A DNA stretch of 64,000 nt from Bradyrhizobium sp. in8p8 (GTDB lineage Bacteria > Pseudomonadota > Alphaproteobacteria > Rhizobiales > Xanthobacteraceae), in the NCBI RefSeq assembly GCF_000426845.1, contig NZ_AUGD01000008.1:248001-312000 (forward strand), read 5' to 3'. The notes under the pieces are model-generated. The model saw only the letters and a program-made list of their open reading frames with translations. It was not told the origin of the DNA and did no database searches. This document shows, piece after piece, positions 45,481-55,079 of the stretch. Position numbers and translations under genes: made by a program. Each line of letters opens with the position of its first letter. The first letter of the stretch is position 1.

Positions 45481-45582
45481 TGTCGTTCCGGGGCGCGCAC
45501 AACGCGAACTATGGTGTGCAATTGCGCACCTGAGAATCTCGAGATTCCGGGTCTGGTCCTTCGGACCGTCCCGGAATAACGA
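45481..45582. repeat. Dispersed fold-back repeat, family A, copy 2
   Basis: Same design as copy 1 at 2657-2760: GTCGTTCCGGGGCG at the left pairs with CGTCCCGGAATAACGAG at the right, with GTGCAATTGCGCACCTGAG in the centre in both. The 15-20 base runs shared by both copies leave no doubt of common origin. Confidence 0.8.
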
Positions 45583-45585
45583 GTG

Positions 45586-46722
45586 TTAGACCGCAATGAT
45601 GTGATCGTCGATCTCGTCCACCCTGTTGACGCCGCACAGGCCCATCGTGGTGAGCAGCTCCTTCTGGATGATGTCGATCGCCTTGGCGACGCCGGCCTGG
45701 CCGCCGGCGCCGAGACCATAGGCATAGGCGCGGCCGATCATGCAGGACTTTGCACCGAGCGCGAGCGCGCGCATCACGTCCTGGCCGGAGCGGATGCCGC
45801 CGTCGAACATGATCTCCATCCTGTCGCCGACCGCGTCCGCAATCTCCGGCAGCACCTCGATCGAGGACGGTGCGCCGTCGAGCTGCCGGCCGCCATGGTT
45901 GGAGACGACGAGAGCCTGCGCGCCGGTCTTGGCGGCTTCCTCCGCGTCCTCGACGTCCAAGATGCCCTTGATGACGAGCTTGCCGGGCCAGATGCTGCGG
46001 ACCCACTCCACGTCCTTCCAGTTCAGGGAGGTGTCGAATTGCGAGGCCGTCCATTCGGCGAGACGGTTGAGATCCTCGGTGTTCTTCACGTGCCCCGCGA
46101 TGTTGCCGAAGGTGCGGCGCTTGCCTTGCAGCACGCCGGAGACCCAGGCCGGCTTGCTGGCGAAGTCCAATAGCTTCGAGAGCGACCATTCCGGCGGCAC
46201 CGTCATGCCATTCTTGATGTCCGCATGACGCTGGCCGATCACCTGCAGGTCGACGGTCAGCACCAGCGCGCTGCACTTGGCCGCGATCGCGCGCTGGATC
46301 AATTCCTTGATGAAGCCGCGGTCCTTCATGACGTAGAGCTGGAACCAGAACGGCTTCTCGACACTGGCGGCGATGTCCTCGATCGAGCAGATCGACATCG
46401 TCGATTGCGTGAACGGGATGCCGGCCGCCTGCGCGGCACGGCAGGCATGGATCTCGCCATCGCCATGCTGCATGCCGAGCAGGCCGACGGGCGCCAGGAT
46501 CAGCGGCATGGTGGAGGGCTCGCCGAGGATCGTGGTCGAGGTGTCGCGCTTGGAAACATCGACCAGGATGCGCTGGCGGAACTTGATCGCCTGCATGTCC
46601 TCGCGGTTGGCGCGCAGCGTCTCCTCGGCATAGGAGCCGCGGTCGCAATAGTCGAAGAACGCCTTCGGCACGCGGCGCTTATGGAGCGTACGAAGATCGT
46701 CGATACAGGTGATATGCTTCAT
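45586..46722 (-). CDS. lldD: FMN-dependent alpha-hydroxy acid dehydrogenase, LldD-like
   Basis: A 378-residue TIM-barrel flavoprotein that oxidises L-lactate or another 2-hydroxy acid. Active site: the Tyr in FFDYCDRGSY, FQLYVMKDRG, and the catalytic His in VVSNHGGRQLDG. Glycine-rich phosphate site: DGGIRSGQDVMRAL. The start MKHITCIDDL fits the family. The N-terminal region suggests lactate dehydrogenase, but the substrate is not proven. It is divergent from a small acidic gene. Confidence 0.9.
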   Translation of the reverse strand: MKHITCIDDLRTLHKRRVPKAFFDYCDRGSYAEETLRANREDMQAIKFRQRILVDVSKRDTSTTILGEPSTMPLILAPVGLLGMQHGDGEIHACRAAQAAGIPFTQSTMSICSIEDIAASVEKPFWFQLYVMKDRGFIKELIQRAIAAKCSALVLTVDLQVIGQRHADIKNGMTVPPEWSLSKLLDFASKPAWVSGVLQGKRRTFGNIAGHVKNTEDLNRLAEWTASQFDTSLNWKDVEWVRSIWPGKLVIKGILDVEDAEEAAKTGAQALVVSNHGGRQLDGAPSSIEVLPEIADAVGDRMEIMFDGGIRSGQDVMRALALGAKSCMIGRAYAYGLGAGGQAGVAKAIDIIQKELLTTMGLCGVNRVDEIDDHIIAV

Positions 46723-46837
46723 GTCGCTTCCCCGCCCGTCTTTGACCCAGCAGTCTTGCATCGGAACATTTCGGGGTCATCTAGCATGGTTGGATGCACA
46801 GCCAAATCGTTTGCGGGATGTTTTGCAGGAGGGCGCC

Positions 46838-47005
46838 ATGACGAGGCCGCACGCTGGACCGTCGCCGGAAGAGATCAAGGAGAAGCAGGATCTCGATGAG
46901 GCGCTCGAAGAGGGACTGGAGGAGACATTTCCGGGCTCCGATCCCGTCAACGTCACCCAGCCGCCGCCGAGCCGCGAGGACGGCCATGTGAAGCGCAGCG
47001 GGTAG
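46838..47005 (+). CDS. Small acidic protein with EETFPGSDP motif
   Basis: A 55-residue hydrophilic, acidic protein (MTRPHAGPSPEEIKEKQDLD; LEETFPGSDPVNVTQPPPS). A DETFPASDP-like motif recurs in small uncharacterised alphaproteobacterial proteins as I recall, so the motif appears conserved. Preceded by GCAGGAGGGCGCC. Function unknown. It diverges from lldD. Confidence 0.7.
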   Translation: MTRPHAGPSPEEIKEKQDLDEALEEGLEETFPGSDPVNVTQPPPSREDGHVKRSG

Positions 47006-47227
47006 GACGGGTTTCGCCCCGGCGCGGCGATTTGGCGGGAAGCATAGCGTTAACAAGACCTTACCGAATCGGCCCCGCAGCCGGTTCCGTAATGATTCAT
47101 CATATTTTTTGAAGCCAAGTTAGCCGCGATGGCCTTATAAGACCCCCAGCAAATCAGGGATGCGGGTCCCCATCGGGAAGCCCGTGGTTGTCGAGGGGAT
47201 CCCCTGGTTGCTGCCTTGGGGGACGAT

Positions 47228-48571
<1,344 letters not shown>

Positions 48572-48583
48572 GGCGAGCTCTCT

Positions 48584-48730
48584 TCCTTCTGCCCTTGTGG
48601 GAGAAGGTGCCGCGAAGCGCCGGACGAGGGGTTCTCGCAACTCGCAATGCTGTTCGTTTGGATAGAGACCCCTCACCCGTCTCGCCGCTAATGCGGCGAG
48701 CCACCCTCTCCCGCAAGGGGAGAGGGTAAG
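48584..48730. repeat. Dispersed repeat, CCCTCTCCCGCAAGGGG type
   Basis: Left part CTTCTGCCCTTGTGGGAGA, right part CCTCTCCCGCAAGGGGAGAG with GGCGAGCC arms, and CCTCACCCG in the middle. It is a compound Bradyrhizobium repeat filling the gap between glmM and the MFS gene. Confidence 0.7.
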
Positions 48731-48825
48731 AGACGCATTCCAGCCATTTGCGATTGACGGTGGTTTGGCTGCCGCTCGCATCGTAATCACCGGTTCGCGG
48801 CGTTCTGCCGCGCCGGATTGCTGCA

Positions 48826-50076
48826 TTGAACAAGCCTGTTGTCGTCTCGGATGAAACGCTGACCGAGCCCGTCGTCGTCAGCGATGTGACGCCCGCCGCC
48901 GGCAAGGCGGCAGGGCCGGCATACATCGTGCTCGCCGGCATCAGCTTCTCGCACTTCCTCAACGACACCATGCAGTCGCTGATCGCCTCGGTGTACCCGA
49001 TCCTGAAGGACACCTATGCGCTCGATTTCGCGCAGATCGGGATGATCACGCTGGCCTTCCAGTTCACGGCCTCGCTGCTGCAGCCGGTCGTCGGGCACTA
49101 CACCGACAAGAAGGCGCAGCCCTATTCGCTGGCGATCGGCATGGCCTCGACCTTCTTCGGCCTGCTGCTGCTCAGCGCCGCGCAGCAATATCTCGTCATC
49201 CTCGTCGCCGCTGCACTGGTCGGGCTCGGCTCGGCGGTGTTTCACCCGGAGTCGGCGCGCATCGCGCGGCTCGCTTCGGGCGGCCGCTACGGCTTTGCGC
49301 AATCGGTATTCCAGCTCGGCGGCAGTTTCGGCACCTCGATGGGGCCGGTGCTGGCGGCGCTGATCGTGGTGCCGTTCGGGCAGGGCAGCATCGCCTGGTT
49401 CTCCTCGATCGCGTTCCTCGCGATCCTCATCCTCTGGCGCATCGGCCGCTGGTACGCGCCGCAGATCAAGGCGAGGACGACGGCCGCTGTCCAGTCCCGT
49501 CCCGACGCGCCGAGCTCGCGCCGCGTCGCCGTCGCGCTGGCCGTGCTCGTCGCGCTCCTGTTCTCGAAGCAGCTCTACGTCTCGAGCCTGTCGAGCTACT
49601 ACATCTTCTATCTGATGGACCGCTTCGGTGTCTCGACGCAGGCAGCCCAGATCTATCTCTTCATCTTTCTGGCGGCGAACGCCGTCGGTGCCTTTCTCGG
49701 TGGTCCCCTGGGCGATCGCTTCGGCCGGAAGATCGTGATCTGGATCTCGATCCTGGGCGCGCTGCCGTTCACGCTGGCGCTGCCTTATGCCGGGCTCGTT
49801 GCCAGCGCCGTGCTCAGCGTCGTCATCGGCCTGATCATCTCCTCGACGACGTCGTCGATCATCGTGTTTGCGCAGGAGCTGGTGCCGCATCGCTTTGGCA
49901 TGATCTCCGGCGTTTTCTTCGGCGTTGCCTTCGGCATCGGCGGCCTGGGCGCGGCCGTGCTCGGCAAGCTAGCCGACCATACCTCGATCGAGTTCGTCTA
50001 CCAGGTCTGTGCCTGGCTGCCGGCGATCGGACTGCTCGCGGTGTTCCTGCCAAAGCTGCCGCGTCACGCGCGTTAA
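48826..50076 (+). CDS. MFS transporter, fosmidomycin resistance (Fsr)-like
   Basis: A 416-residue permease of twelve membrane helices in the Fsr group, shown by LAGISFSHFLNDTMQSLIAS at the first helix and GSAVFHPESARIARLASGGR at the A motif region. The start is TTG (LNKPVV), preceded by a poor ribosome site, so an inner ATG cannot be excluded. Fsr-type pumps export fosmidomycin and other small compounds; the real substrate is unknown. Ends 229 bases before the outer-membrane gene. Confidence 0.85.
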   Translation: MNKPVVVSDETLTEPVVVSDVTPAAGKAAGPAYIVLAGISFSHFLNDTMQSLIASVYPILKDTYALDFAQIGMITLAFQFTASLLQPVVGHYTDKKAQPYSLAIGMASTFFGLLLLSAAQQYLVILVAAALVGLGSAVFHPESARIARLASGGRYGFAQSVFQLGGSFGTSMGPVLAALIVVPFGQGSIAWFSSIAFLAILILWRIGRWYAPQIKARTTAAVQSRPDAPSSRRVAVALAVLVALLFSKQLYVSSLSSYYIFYLMDRFGVSTQAAQIYLFIFLAANAVGAFLGGPLGDRFGRKIVIWISILGALPFTLALPYAGLVASAVLSVVIGLIISSTTSSIIVFAQELVPHRFGMISGVFFGVAFGIGGLGAAVLGKLADHTSIEFVYQVCAWLPAIGLLAVFLPKLPRHAR

Positions 50077-50305
50077 CGCATTCTCAACTGCTGCCTCCAG
50101 GGCTTCATACATCGTTAGCAATTGCGAACCGCCGGCGCTGCATTTCTGCAACGCTCCCGCCGCGCCCGCGCGAGCAGTGAGAAAAAATCAACCTTAAAAA
50201 TTAGGGTTAAGTGGCGCTTAAACATTTGCTGGCATCGTCCTGCCGTGAGTTTCCAGAACGTGAGGCGCTCGTTTTTTAGCCTCACCGGCCATAAGGACGA
50301 AGCCA
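50077..50305. promoter_or_regulatory. Promoter region with CtrA-type box
   Basis: TTAA-N7-TTAA at 50207-50221 matches the CtrA recognition pattern exactly, in a locally A+T-rich stretch (AACCTTAAAAATTAGGGTT) about 85 bases before the start of the porin-like gene. Confidence 0.5.
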
Positions 50306-51136
50306 ATGCGTAGCGTTAAGTCTCTCCTTGTCGCGAGTGCGGCAACCCTGATCTCGTCGATGGCGTTCGCCGCCGATATGCCGATCGCCGCGCCCCCTCC
50401 CATGTACGCGCCCCCGGCTCCGCCCGCCGACTTCGGCGGCTGGTATCTGCGCGGCGACATCGGCATGACCAACCAGAGCGCCAAGCGCATCGATAGCGCC
50501 CTTCCGGCCGGGTATACGAAGTCGACGGAAGGCCTCGGCTTCGACTCTTCGCCGCTGTTCGGCCTCGGCGTCGGTTATCGCTTCAACAACTGGTTTCGTG
50601 CCGACCTGATCGGGCAGTACCGCGGCAAAGCCAATCTGCACGGCAGCGACAACGTCGTTGGACCCGGCTTCGTCGGCGTCAACAATTACAGCGGCAGCAA
50701 GTCCGAGTGGGTCGTCATGGCCAACGCCTATGTCGACCTCGGCACCTGGTGGTGCATCACGCCGTTCATCGGCGCCGGTGTCGGCGGCTCCTACAACAAG
50801 ATCAGCGGCTTCCGCGACGACGGCGTGTCGTACAGCCCGGCTCTCAACAACAGCGTCGCCTACTTCGCCGACAACGGAAAGTGGAACTTCGCCTGGGCCG
50901 CTCACGCCGGTCTCGCCTACAAGGTCAACCCCGGCTTCACCGTCGAACTGGCCTACAGCTACATGAACCTCGGCGATGCGGCGCCCGGCAATTATCGCTT
51001 GTTCGACAACAGCGCCTCCGGCCCGACTTCGATCAAGATCAAGGACATCACCTCGCACGACATCAAGCTCGGCGTGCGCTGGGATCTCAACAGCCCGCCG
51101 GCCTACATGCCGCCGCCGCTGGTCACCAAGGGCTGA
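50306..51136 (+). CDS. Outer membrane beta-barrel protein (porin-like)
   Basis: A 276-residue protein with a signal peptide (MRSVKSLLVASAATLISSM, ending AFA), then a Pro-rich linker (MPIAAPPPMYAPPAPPADFG). The rest is barrel strands, with GGWYLRGDIGMTNQSAKRID and the trait GVGYRFNNWFRADLIGQYRG of rhizobial Omp25/Omp31-type proteins. It ends KLGVRWDL followed by a Pro-rich tail. A terminator follows. Confidence 0.88.
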   Translation: MRSVKSLLVASAATLISSMAFAADMPIAAPPPMYAPPAPPADFGGWYLRGDIGMTNQSAKRIDSALPAGYTKSTEGLGFDSSPLFGLGVGYRFNNWFRADLIGQYRGKANLHGSDNVVGPGFVGVNNYSGSKSEWVVMANAYVDLGTWWCITPFIGAGVGGSYNKISGFRDDGVSYSPALNNSVAYFADNGKWNFAWAAHAGLAYKVNPGFTVELAYSYMNLGDAAPGNYRLFDNSASGPTSIKIKDITSHDIKLGVRWDLNSPPAYMPPPLVTKG

Positions 51137-51165
51137 TCGCCCACGCTGATCGGTTAGGACTTCTT

Positions 51166-51194
51166 AACGGCGCGGGATCATCCCGCGCCGTTTT
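51166..51194 (+). terminator. Rho-independent terminator of the porin-like gene
   Basis: AACGGCGCGGGA pairs with TCCCGCGCCGTTTT around TCA, 30 bases past the stop. Strong stem plus T run. Confidence 0.9.
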
Positions 51195-51304
51195 GCTTTG
51201 CGTATTTTTCATGGCGCGCAGTGATGAAAGCACCCGCCGCAACCATTGGTTAAGGTTAACAGGCGATGATCATCGCAACAGTTCGAGTCCGATGGAGCGT
51301 GGTG

Positions 51305-52165
51305 ATGCGTAGGCTGGTGTTGGCAGCGGCGGTGTTGGGGACGATGTCTGTCGCGCATGCGGCTGACATGCCGGACCTGCCGGTGCTGCGGGGCGGCTTC
51401 ACCGAAGGCTTGTCGAAGTCATCCGTCAATTGGGATGGCTTCTACGTCGGTGGTCAGTTCGGCTTTGCCACGTCCGAGATGGACTTCAGCCGCGCTCCGA
51501 AATCGATGACGGATTTCATGCTGCGCGACAGCATCCTGCAGGCCCCGGTTGGAGGATGGTCGCTGCTGCCGAAGAATCACGTGCAGACGACGGGATTCGG
51601 CGCCTTTGTCGGCCGGAACTGGCAGTATTACGACGCTGTGATGGGCGTCGAAGCCAACTACAGCTACATGAACAATCTCGCGAGCACCGCAAGTGATTCC
51701 ATGACGAGATTGATCGCCGGCGAAGAAGCTCCCACAAATCACGTCTATACCTACAACACGACGCTGGGCGGCGGCGCCGCGTTGCAGCTCAAGGACTATG
51801 TGACCTTCCGGGGTCGGGTTGGATGGTCCGGCGGAGACTTCATGCCTTATGCCTTCGGCGGCCTCGCGATCGGACGCGCCGATGTATCGCGGTTTGCGAC
51901 GGTGTCGTACCTGAAGTACGACGACTTCACGGATCCCAACACCGGCGTCACCACGCGCACAACCATCGGCTCCGCTACGATGACGCAGTCCGAGCAACGC
52001 GTGAACAGCTTCATCTACGGATGGACGGCAGGCATCGGTATCGAATACGCGCTGCTCGACTGTGTGATCCTGCGCGGCGAGTGGGAACATGTCGGGTTTT
52101 CGAGCGCCAAGAACATCTCCGTCAACTTGAACAATTTTCGTGTGGGCGCCGGCTACAAGTTCTAG
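51305..52165 (+). CDS. Outer membrane beta-barrel protein, second
   Basis: A 286-residue barrel with a signal peptide (MRRLVLAAAVLGTMSVAHA). Strands such as NWDGFYVGGQFGFATSEMDF and TFRGRVGWSGGDFMPYAFGG and the last strand LNNFRVGAGYKF (C-terminal Phe) mark an Omp25-like protein. It follows the first barrel gene and its terminator and shares the ADMP start of the mature form, so the two are paralogues. ATG at 51305 chosen; a GTG one codon earlier. Confidence 0.88.
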   Translation: MRRLVLAAAVLGTMSVAHAADMPDLPVLRGGFTEGLSKSSVNWDGFYVGGQFGFATSEMDFSRAPKSMTDFMLRDSILQAPVGGWSLLPKNHVQTTGFGAFVGRNWQYYDAVMGVEANYSYMNNLASTASDSMTRLIAGEEAPTNHVYTYNTTLGGGAALQLKDYVTFRGRVGWSGGDFMPYAFGGLAIGRADVSRFATVSYLKYDDFTDPNTGVTTRTTIGSATMTQSEQRVNSFIYGWTAGIGIEYALLDCVILRGEWEHVGFSSAKNISVNLNNFRVGAGYKF

Positions 52166-52237
52166 GCCGGCGTTGCAGCCGGTTGACACGGCCGCGTCGT
52201 CCTGATGCTCTGTCGCCCGAAAGTGGGGCGGGCTGCG

Positions 52238-52828
52238 ATGAAGATTTACGGCGACAGCAATTCCGGCAATTGTCTGAAGGTGAAGTGGGTCTGCGACAAG
52301 CTCGCAGTGCCCTACCAGTGGATCGAGATCGACACCCGCAAGGGTGAGACGCGCACGCCGCAATTTCTGAAGATGAACGGCGCCGGCCAGGTGCCGACCG
52401 TCGCATTCGACGACGGCCGCACGCTGGCGCAATCCAACGCCATCATCCGCTATCTCGCCCGCGACAGCGCGCTTGTCCCGCGCGACGCTTTCACGGCGGC
52501 CAAGATGGACGAATGGCTGTTCTGGGAGCAGTACAGCCACGAGCCCTATATCGCGGTGTGCCGGTTCCTCATGGTCTATCTGGGAAAGGACGTCTCCGAG
52601 CTCGATCCCGAAAAGGTCAAGCGCGGCTATGCGGCACTCGACCGCATGGAGCAGCACCTTTCCGGCAGCCGCTTCTTCGCGGGCGACGAAGTTTCGCTCG
52701 CCGACGTGTCGCTGCTGGCCTATACGCGCCTCGCGCATGAAGGCGGCTTCGATCTCGGCCGCTATGCTTCCGTCCGCCGCTGGATCGGCGAAGCCGAAGC
52801 GTTTCTCGGCCTGTCGCCGGCGCGCTGA
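52238..52828 (+). CDS. Glutathione S-transferase family protein
   Basis: A 196-residue GST. Start MKIYGDSNSGNCLKVKWVCD with the catalytic Ser in SGNCLK; NGAGQVPTVAFDDGRTLAQS has the cis-Pro; the C-terminal domain has DEVSLADVSLLAYTRLAHEG. An upstream in-frame start (MLCRPK) is rejected. The next gene (GNAT) starts 18 bases after the stop, so they are probably one transcript. Confidence 0.92.
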   Translation: MKIYGDSNSGNCLKVKWVCDKLAVPYQWIEIDTRKGETRTPQFLKMNGAGQVPTVAFDDGRTLAQSNAIIRYLARDSALVPRDAFTAAKMDEWLFWEQYSHEPYIAVCRFLMVYLGKDVSELDPEKVKRGYAALDRMEQHLSGSRFFAGDEVSLADVSLLAYTRLAHEGGFDLGRYASVRRWIGEAEAFLGLSPAR

Positions 52829-52846
52829 GGTGCGGAGTTGTCTGCC

Positions 52847-53311
52847 ATGAACGCCGATGCCATTGTCATCCGTTCCGCGCGCCGCGAGGACGTTGCCGCG
52901 ATCGTGGCGATGCTCGCCGACGATCATCTCGGTCGCGCACGCGAGCGTGTGGAGGATCCCTTGCCGGCCTCGTATTACGACGCATTCGCGCGGGTCGAGC
53001 GCGATCCGAATCTGACGCTCGTGGTGGCCGAGGGCGCGGGCAGGGTGGTCGGCTGCCTCCAGCTCGCGATCCTGCCCGGCATCAGCTCGCAAGGCGGCGT
53101 ACGCGGCCTGCTCGAGGACGTTCGCGTTGCTTCCGATTGTCGCAGCCGCGGCATCGGCGAGCGACTGGTGCAATGGGCGGTGACGGAAGCGAAGGCGCGC
53201 GGCTGCAATCTCGTCGAGCTGCTCACGCATCAGACGCGCGTCGATGCGCAGCGCTTCTACAAGCGGCTCGGCTTCACGGCGAGTCACGTCGGCATGACTG
53301 TCCGCTTTTGA
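52847..53311 (+). CDS. GNAT family N-acetyltransferase
   Basis: A 154-residue acetyltransferase. The acetyl-CoA loop is VRVASDCRSRGIGERLVQWA, and QRFYKRLGFTASHVGMTVRF is the usual ending. The ATG at 52847 is preferred over a TTG three codons upstream. It follows the GST gene closely. The acceptor substrate is unknown. Confidence 0.9.
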   Translation: MNADAIVIRSARREDVAAIVAMLADDHLGRARERVEDPLPASYYDAFARVERDPNLTLVVAEGAGRVVGCLQLAILPGISSQGGVRGLLEDVRVASDCRSRGIGERLVQWAVTEAKARGCNLVELLTHQTRVDAQRFYKRLGFTASHVGMTVRF

Positions 53312-53421
53312 GGCAGGAAGGAATGCGCGTTGCGCGGCCGGCGAAATCAGGTCGGGCATGCGTTCATCTTAAGAGCTGGTAAACTACCTAGCCGTCGTTC
53401 ACGTTCTCACAGGAACGAAGA

Positions 53422-53676
53422 ATGCTACGGCAGCTTCTGACACCGAGCTCGGTCGGTTCGGGGATTTCGATGCCAAGCTATTCGATGATCAAGGTCGGCA
53501 ACGGCTATGTCGTGCAGGCCAATGACAAATGCATTTTGAAGGTCGGCAGCCGCCGCAAGGCCGCGCAATTGATCAGCGATGCCACGGACTTGCTGAATGC
53601 GCTCGCTGTTGTCGAAGCTCCAGAAATTGCACCGGAGCTCCCATCACTGACGCGTGAGGCCCCGGAACTTCCTTGA
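53422..53676 (+). CDS. Hypothetical protein
   Basis: An 84-residue protein with a central strand pattern SMIKVGNGYVVQANDKCILKV and a helix RRKAAQLISDATDLLNALAV, then a Pro/Glu-rich end (EAPEIAPELPSLTREAPELP). No family recognised. The start may be MPSYSM at 53470 instead of 53422. It precedes serC by 79 bases. Confidence 0.65.
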   Translation: MLRQLLTPSSVGSGISMPSYSMIKVGNGYVVQANDKCILKVGSRRKAAQLISDATDLLNALAVVEAPEIAPELPSLTREAPELP

Positions 53677-53699
53677 CTGCCCTTCCCGATTCCCGTATC

Positions 53700-53755
53700 A
53701 GCCGCGGCGGGACACCTCCCCCCAACGGGAGGCTTACTATCTGGAAGGGTAGATC
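53700..53755 (+). ncRNA. Probable serC RNA motif leader
   Basis: The 5' leader of serC contains GCGGGACACCTCCCC, a short loop and GGGAGGCTTACTATCTGG ahead of the ATG. A CCTCCC/GGGAGG hairpin is followed by this run, which fits the serC RNA motif known from alphaproteobacteria at serC-serA operons. The exact motif needs a covariance search. Confidence 0.6.
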
Positions 53756-54928
53756 ATGACCGTAGCGAAGCCCGCTTCGCGGCCGAACGTGCCGCATTTT
53801 TCTTCCGGCCCCTGCGCCAAGCGCCCCGGCTGGAACGCCCAAAATCTCAAGGACGCAGCTCTCGGCCGTTCGCATCGCGCGAAGATCGGCAAGACCAAGC
53901 TCAAGCTCGCCATCGATCTGACGCGCGAGGTGCTCGAGGTCCCCGCCGATTACCGCATCGGCATCGTGCCGGCGTCCGACACCGGCGCGGTCGAGATGGC
54001 GCTGTGGTCGCTGCTCGGTGCGCGGCCCGTCACCACGCTCGCCTGGGAGTCTTTCGGCGAGGGCTGGGTCAGCGACATCGTCAAGGAATTGAAGCTCAAG
54101 GACGTCACCAAGCTGAGCGCGGCTTACGGTGAAATCCCCGACCTGTCGAAGGTCGATCCCAAGAGCGACGTCGTCTTCACCTGGAACGGCACCACCTCGG
54201 GCGTGCGCGTGCCGAACGCGGACTGGATCAGTGCGACCCGCGAGGGCCTGACCATCTGCGACGCCACGTCTGCCGCATTCGCGCAGGCGCTCGACTGGCC
54301 GAAGCTCGACGTCGTCACCTTCTCCTGGCAGAAGGCACTCGGCGGCGAGGCTGCGCACGGCATGCTGATCCTGTCGCCGCGTGCGGTGGAGCGGCTCGAA
54401 ACCTACAAGCCGGCCTGGCCGCTGCCGAAGATCTTCCGCATGACCAAGGGCGGCAAGCTCAACGAAGGCATCTTCGTCGGCGAGACCATCAACACGCCGT
54501 CGATGCTCTGCGTCGAGGATTATCTCGACGCGCTGAACTGGGCCAAGTCGATCGGCGGCCTCAAGGCGCTGATCGCACGCGCCGATGCCAACACCAAGGT
54601 GCTCGCCGACTGGAAGGCGAAGACGCCGTGGATCGACTTCCTGGCCAAGGACGCCTCGATCCGCTCCAACACCTCGGTGTGCCTGAAGTTCACCGATCCC
54701 GCGATCACCTCGCTCTCCGACGACGCGCAGGCCGACTTCTCCAAGAAGCTGGTCGCGCTGGTCGAGAAGGAAGGCGCCGGCTACGACTTCGCCTATTACC
54801 GCGATGCCCCGGCCGGCCTGCGCATCTGGTGCGGCGCCACCGTCGAGGCCAGGGACGTCGAGCTGCTGACGCAGTGGATCGACTGGGCCTTCGCCGAGAC
54901 CAAGGCCGCGCTCGCGAAGGCGGCGTAA
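53756..54928 (+). CDS. serC: Phosphoserine aminotransferase
   Basis: A 390-residue PLP enzyme for the second step of serine synthesis, turning 3-phosphohydroxypyruvate into phosphoserine with glutamate; also needed in pyridoxine synthesis. The PLP lysine is in VTFSWQKALGGEAAHGMLIL. The N-terminal FSSGPCAKRPGWN and GIVPASDTGAVEMALWSLLG fit the alphaproteobacterial group. It is followed by serA, and a repeat lies between them. Confidence 0.96.
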   Translation: MTVAKPASRPNVPHFSSGPCAKRPGWNAQNLKDAALGRSHRAKIGKTKLKLAIDLTREVLEVPADYRIGIVPASDTGAVEMALWSLLGARPVTTLAWESFGEGWVSDIVKELKLKDVTKLSAAYGEIPDLSKVDPKSDVVFTWNGTTSGVRVPNADWISATREGLTICDATSAAFAQALDWPKLDVVTFSWQKALGGEAAHGMLILSPRAVERLETYKPAWPLPKIFRMTKGGKLNEGIFVGETINTPSMLCVEDYLDALNWAKSIGGLKALIARADANTKVLADWKAKTPWIDFLAKDASIRSNTSVCLKFTDPAITSLSDDAQADFSKKLVALVEKEGAGYDFAYYRDAPAGLRIWCGATVEARDVELLTQWIDWAFAETKAALAKAA

Positions 54929-54943
54929 CTCGTCACCCCATTC

Positions 54944-55044
54944 TCGTCATGGCCGGGCTTGACCCGGCCATCCATCGAGAAAGATGGACCCGCGGGTCTC
55001 AGAGCGCGAAGACGCGCTTCGCGCTCATGCCCCGCGGGTGACGA
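54944..55044. repeat. Dispersed repeat between serC and serA
   Basis: Starts CGTCATGGCCGGGCTTGACC and ends CCCCGCGGGTGACGAC, with GCGCGAAGACGCGCTTCGCG in the middle. Same type as 4343-4450 and 16919-17008. It lies inside the serC-serA unit, so serA may be transcribed across it. Confidence 0.75.
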
Positions 55045-55079
55045 CATCAGCATATCGCGCCCACTAAGGGATCATCCCC

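Noticed and set aside
47050..47064. CtrA box upstream of glmM (TTAA-N7-TTAC)
   Set aside because: One mismatch in the second half-site and 160 bases from the start; too weak.
51419..53359. Minus-strand frame of 646 codons across three plus-strand genes
   Set aside because: It spans two genes and their gaps, typical of chance open frames in high-GC DNA.
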